Origin: an uncultured Demequina sp.
GTDB lineage: Bacteria; Actinomycetota; Actinomycetes; Actinomycetales; Demequinaceae
Length of the DNA: 5,290 nt
Direction of reading: 5' to 3'
Assembly: GCA_937925595.1 (NCBI GenBank)
Contig: CALALQ010000432.1
Span: 1 to 5,290, forward strand
Shown here: positions 3,999 to 5,290 of the stretch, piece by piece
Position numbering within the stretch: the first letter of the stretch is position 1
How the letters are laid out: each line of letters starts with the position of its first letter
Notes under the pieces: generated by a model
What the model was told of the DNA's origin: nothing
What the model saw: only the letters and a program-made list of their open reading frames with translations
Database searches by the model: none
Made by a program: the position numbers and the translations under genes

Positions 3999-4435
3999 CC
4001 GACCTGGACGACTACCTGCTGAATGGCGTCATGAACGGGAACCCGCTGGGCGTGCCCGTCCCGTTCGAACCCTTCGAGCTCGGTATCGCCGCTCTCGATA
4101 TGGCTGACCGGCTCATCGACGAGAAGCGCCGGTGTGACCGGCTGTTCGACGCTGCCTGCGACCCCGATGCGCAGGCGTGGACGTGGTCGCACCTGCCGTT
4201 CGAGTCGCTGCATGTCGGGTCCGTCGTGAATCTCACCGTCGGCTCCGGCTACGACCGGCGAAACATCCACGGCCGCATCGCCCACATCGACAGCAATGGC
4301 AATGTCCAGGTGGCCGGCGACCCGTACGGCTTCCGAAAGCAGGACTGGGACGAAACCGCCCGTGTCCTCGTCCCCCTCCCCATCGACCTCACCACCCTCG
4401 GCAAGTACGCCGACTCGAAGGAGACTCATGTCTGA
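3995..4435 (+). CDS. Hypothetical protein, helical front and beta-rich back half
   Basis: This 146-residue product starts at GTG 3995 in a GTGA overlap; only GGATGG (3983-3988) serves as a weak ribosome binding site, so coupling to the previous gene is likely. Residues 24-60 are helical (FELGIAALDMADRLIDEKRR) with Cys47 and Cys55. Residues 72-127 alternate hydrophobic strands and turns (LHVGSVVNLTVGSGYDRRNI, HGRIAHIDSNGNVQVAGDP, ARVLVPLPIDL), resembling a small beta-barrel. The resemblance is by eye only; no family is recognised. The end overlaps the ATG of the membrane protein gene by 8 nt. Confidence 0.8.
   Translation: MTDLDDYLLNGVMNGNPLGVPVPFEPFELGIAALDMADRLIDEKRRCDRLFDAACDPDAQAWTWSHLPFESLHVGSVVNLTVGSGYDRRNIHGRIAHIDSNGNVQVAGDPYGFRKQDWDETARVLVPLPIDLTTLGKYADSKETHV
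4418..4424 (+). promoter_or_regulatory. Ribosome binding site deciding the start at 4428
   Basis: AAGGAGA lies 3 nt before the ATG at 4428. An open frame in the same phase begins earlier (4296), but its extra codons overlap the upstream gene and have shadow composition. The site therefore places the true start just before the membrane segment. Confidence 0.65.
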
Positions 4436-4793
4436 ATACGCCTGGGGTGTCATCACCCCGTTCATCGCCCTCGGCGGGCTCGCTCTCGCCGTCGCCGTCG
4501 CGTGGCTGCTGGTCGCGCTCGCCCGCCACATCTGGGCGAAGACCCACTGGGCGCTGATGACCACGGTCAAGCTGCCGAAGAACCCGTACCGGCTCCGCCT
4601 CAAGGGCGACCCGGAGGACGACCGACCCGAGTACATCGTGGCGGCCAACAAGTTCCGTGACGCGCTGCTGGAAAGCCCGAAGCTCCACACGTTCGCCGGT
4701 CTCGGCTGGCGGCTCATTCTCGTCCGCGACAGCCGCAGTGAGGGCACCGCCTACGACCCGGCCGACGACGTCGCTGACGAGGCGGCAGCATGA
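4428..4793 (+). CDS. Single-pass membrane protein of unknown function
   Basis: The 121-residue protein has one clear membrane segment at about residues 7-32 (GVITPFIALGGLALAVAVAW and LLVALA), flanked on its C-terminal side by Arg33, His34 and later Lys residues. By the positive-inside rule the short N-terminus would face outward and the remaining 88 residues the cytoplasm. The soluble part is mixed (TTVKLPKNPYRLRLKGDPED, a KFRDALLE helix, then strands LGWRLILVRDS) and ends acidic (DPADDVADEAAA). There is no cleavage site or lipobox, and no holin-like second helix or lysis neighbour, so a holin role is not supported. It is coupled on both sides, by an 8-nt overlap upstream and ATGA downstream. 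Confidence 0.82.
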   Translation: MSEYAWGVITPFIALGGLALAVAVAWLLVALARHIWAKTHWALMTTVKLPKNPYRLRLKGDPEDDRPEYIVAANKFRDALLESPKLHTFAGLGWRLILVRDSRSEGTAYDPADDVADEAAA

Positions 4794-5227
4794 CGGAGCT
4801 CGACCCGCTCCCGTTCCGGAACCGCCACGACGGCACGCGGTGGGCTCACGACGGCGGCGCCCCGGACCTGCTGCCGCTGGACCCGCGCCCCGAGTTCGAG
4901 CAGGACCGCACCCGGTACGACCACCTGCTGTCGCTGGACCCGGCCCCGTACCTCGACACGATGTCCCCGTCCGGGCGCCGGTTCGAGCGTCGCCCCGCCC
5001 GGCGGCCGATGTGGACGGAGATCCGTTTCCGTCCCCGCCCCGGCTACTGCCAGACGGAGCGCCGCTACCTCGACACGCACCTCGCCGCTGACGCTGAGAA
5101 GGCGTGGGAGGAGCACTCCATCGGGTTCGCGTGGGACAGCGAAGACCACCGGTACGGGGAGTTCCGCGCGTACGTCGCCGGCTACCTCGCCCACGCGCAT
5201 AGAGCAGAACGTGAGCGACTCCCCTGA
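4790..5227 (+). CDS. Arg/Asp/Pro-rich hypothetical protein
   Basis: This 145-residue product starts at ATG 4790 in an ATGA overlap, with GAGG (4779-4782) 7 nt upstream. The N-terminal part is polar and Pro/Asp-rich with LLPLDPRPEFEQ and HLLSLDPAPYLD, two similar L-LDP-P segments spaced about 20 residues apart. An Arg-rich stretch (FERRPARRPMWTEIRFRPRP) precedes a helical C-terminal region (ERRYLDTHLAADAEKAWEEH, YGEFRAYVAGYLAHAHRAER). It has one Cys and no membrane segment. The basic middle could bind nucleic acid, but that is inference only. The family is not recognised. It overlaps the next gene by 17 nt. Confidence 0.8.
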   Translation: MTELDPLPFRNRHDGTRWAHDGGAPDLLPLDPRPEFEQDRTRYDHLLSLDPAPYLDTMSPSGRRFERRPARRPMWTEIRFRPRPGYCQTERRYLDTHLAADAEKAWEEHSIGFAWDSEDHRYGEFRAYVAGYLAHAHRAERERLP

Positions 5228-5290
5228 GACCTGCGAGAACGGCGGGCCCCACCCCGACTGGTGGTTCAGCCGCGAAATCTGCTGGTGCGG
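5211..5290 (+). CDS. Cys/Trp-rich small protein, partial at window end
   Basis: Only the first 26 complete codons are visible, from GTG 5211: VSDSPETCENGGPHPDWWFS followed by REICWC, open to the window end. The dense Cys8, Cys24 and Cys26 with His14 and Trp pairs resemble small zinc-knuckle proteins frequent in actinophages, and the GGPHP core recalls the GPAHP of the decayed element at 2435-2633. The ribosome binding site is poor (AGAGCAGAAC just upstream), so coupling to the overlapping upstream gene is likely. The full length and domain content cannot be judged. Confidence 0.7.
   Translation, partial: MSDSPETCENGGPHPDWWFSREICWC

Noticed and set aside
3911..4747. Reverse-strand open frame (278 codons)
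   Set aside because: It is a shadow of the genes at 3995-4793, with a Ser/Arg-rich composition and no plausible domain.
4389..5252. Long reverse-strand open frame (287 codons)
   Set aside because: It is Arg/Gly/Ala/Thr-rich, opposite three well-supported coupled genes, and shows no recognisable motif.

Overview
The window looks like a segment of a bacteriophage (or prophage) genome from a high-GC actinobacterial host, probably Streptomyces or a close relative. This is inferred from the strong G/C bias at third codon positions, fourteen short genes all on the + strand, almost no intergenic space, stop/start overlaps of 4 or 8 nt at most junctions, purine-rich ribosome binding sites, and several very small Cys/His-rich proteins of the kind common in actinophage accessory regions. 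No structural, replication, integrase or lysis gene is visible, so the segment reads as an accessory or early-expressed block. No tRNA, CRISPR array or insertion sequence was seen. All reverse-strand open frames look like high-GC shadows.

Layout. (A) 31-1559: a putative zinc-site protein, a predicted nucleotidyltransferase with the GS...SDxD signature of the pol-beta superfamily (RlaP/COG3541-like), a small DUF7455-like zinc-ribbon protein and a helical protein of unknown function. (B) 1556-2434: two further phage-type hypotheticals. (C) 2435-2689: a 255-bp stretch with no intact gene. It holds two imperfect copies of one element exactly 100 bp apart. Both copies would encode a CxGPAHPxxPxWC-like knuckle, but in different frames, without a start codon and with a stop inside the second copy. 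It looks like a decayed small gene, and it also carries small hairpins and a 12-bp inverted repeat just before the next gene. (D) 2690-3783: a hypothetical protein, then a Cys/His-rich gene that appears to be split by a one-base frameshift near 3187-3200, then a winged-helix protein. Because of the frameshift, the first half of the Cys/His gene runs by chance in frame into the winged-helix gene, giving an uninterrupted but probably artificial 251-residue frame (3028-3783). (E) 3780-5290: five more coupled genes: a short helical protein, a protein with a beta-rich C-terminal half, a single-pass membrane protein, an Arg-rich hypothetical and the start of a Cys/Trp-rich protein cut off by the window end.

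Only three products can be placed in a family or fold with reasonable support: nucleotidyltransferase, DUF7455-like and winged helix. How the genes work together cannot be read from the sequence. The tight overlaps imply co-transcription and translational coupling, so they are likely expressed as one or two units, with the gap at 2435-2689 the most likely place for regulation between them. The points most worth a second look are the frameshifted gene at 3028-3341, the duplicated and broken Cys/His element at 2435-2633, and the short nucleotidyltransferase that lacks a properly spaced ribosome binding site.
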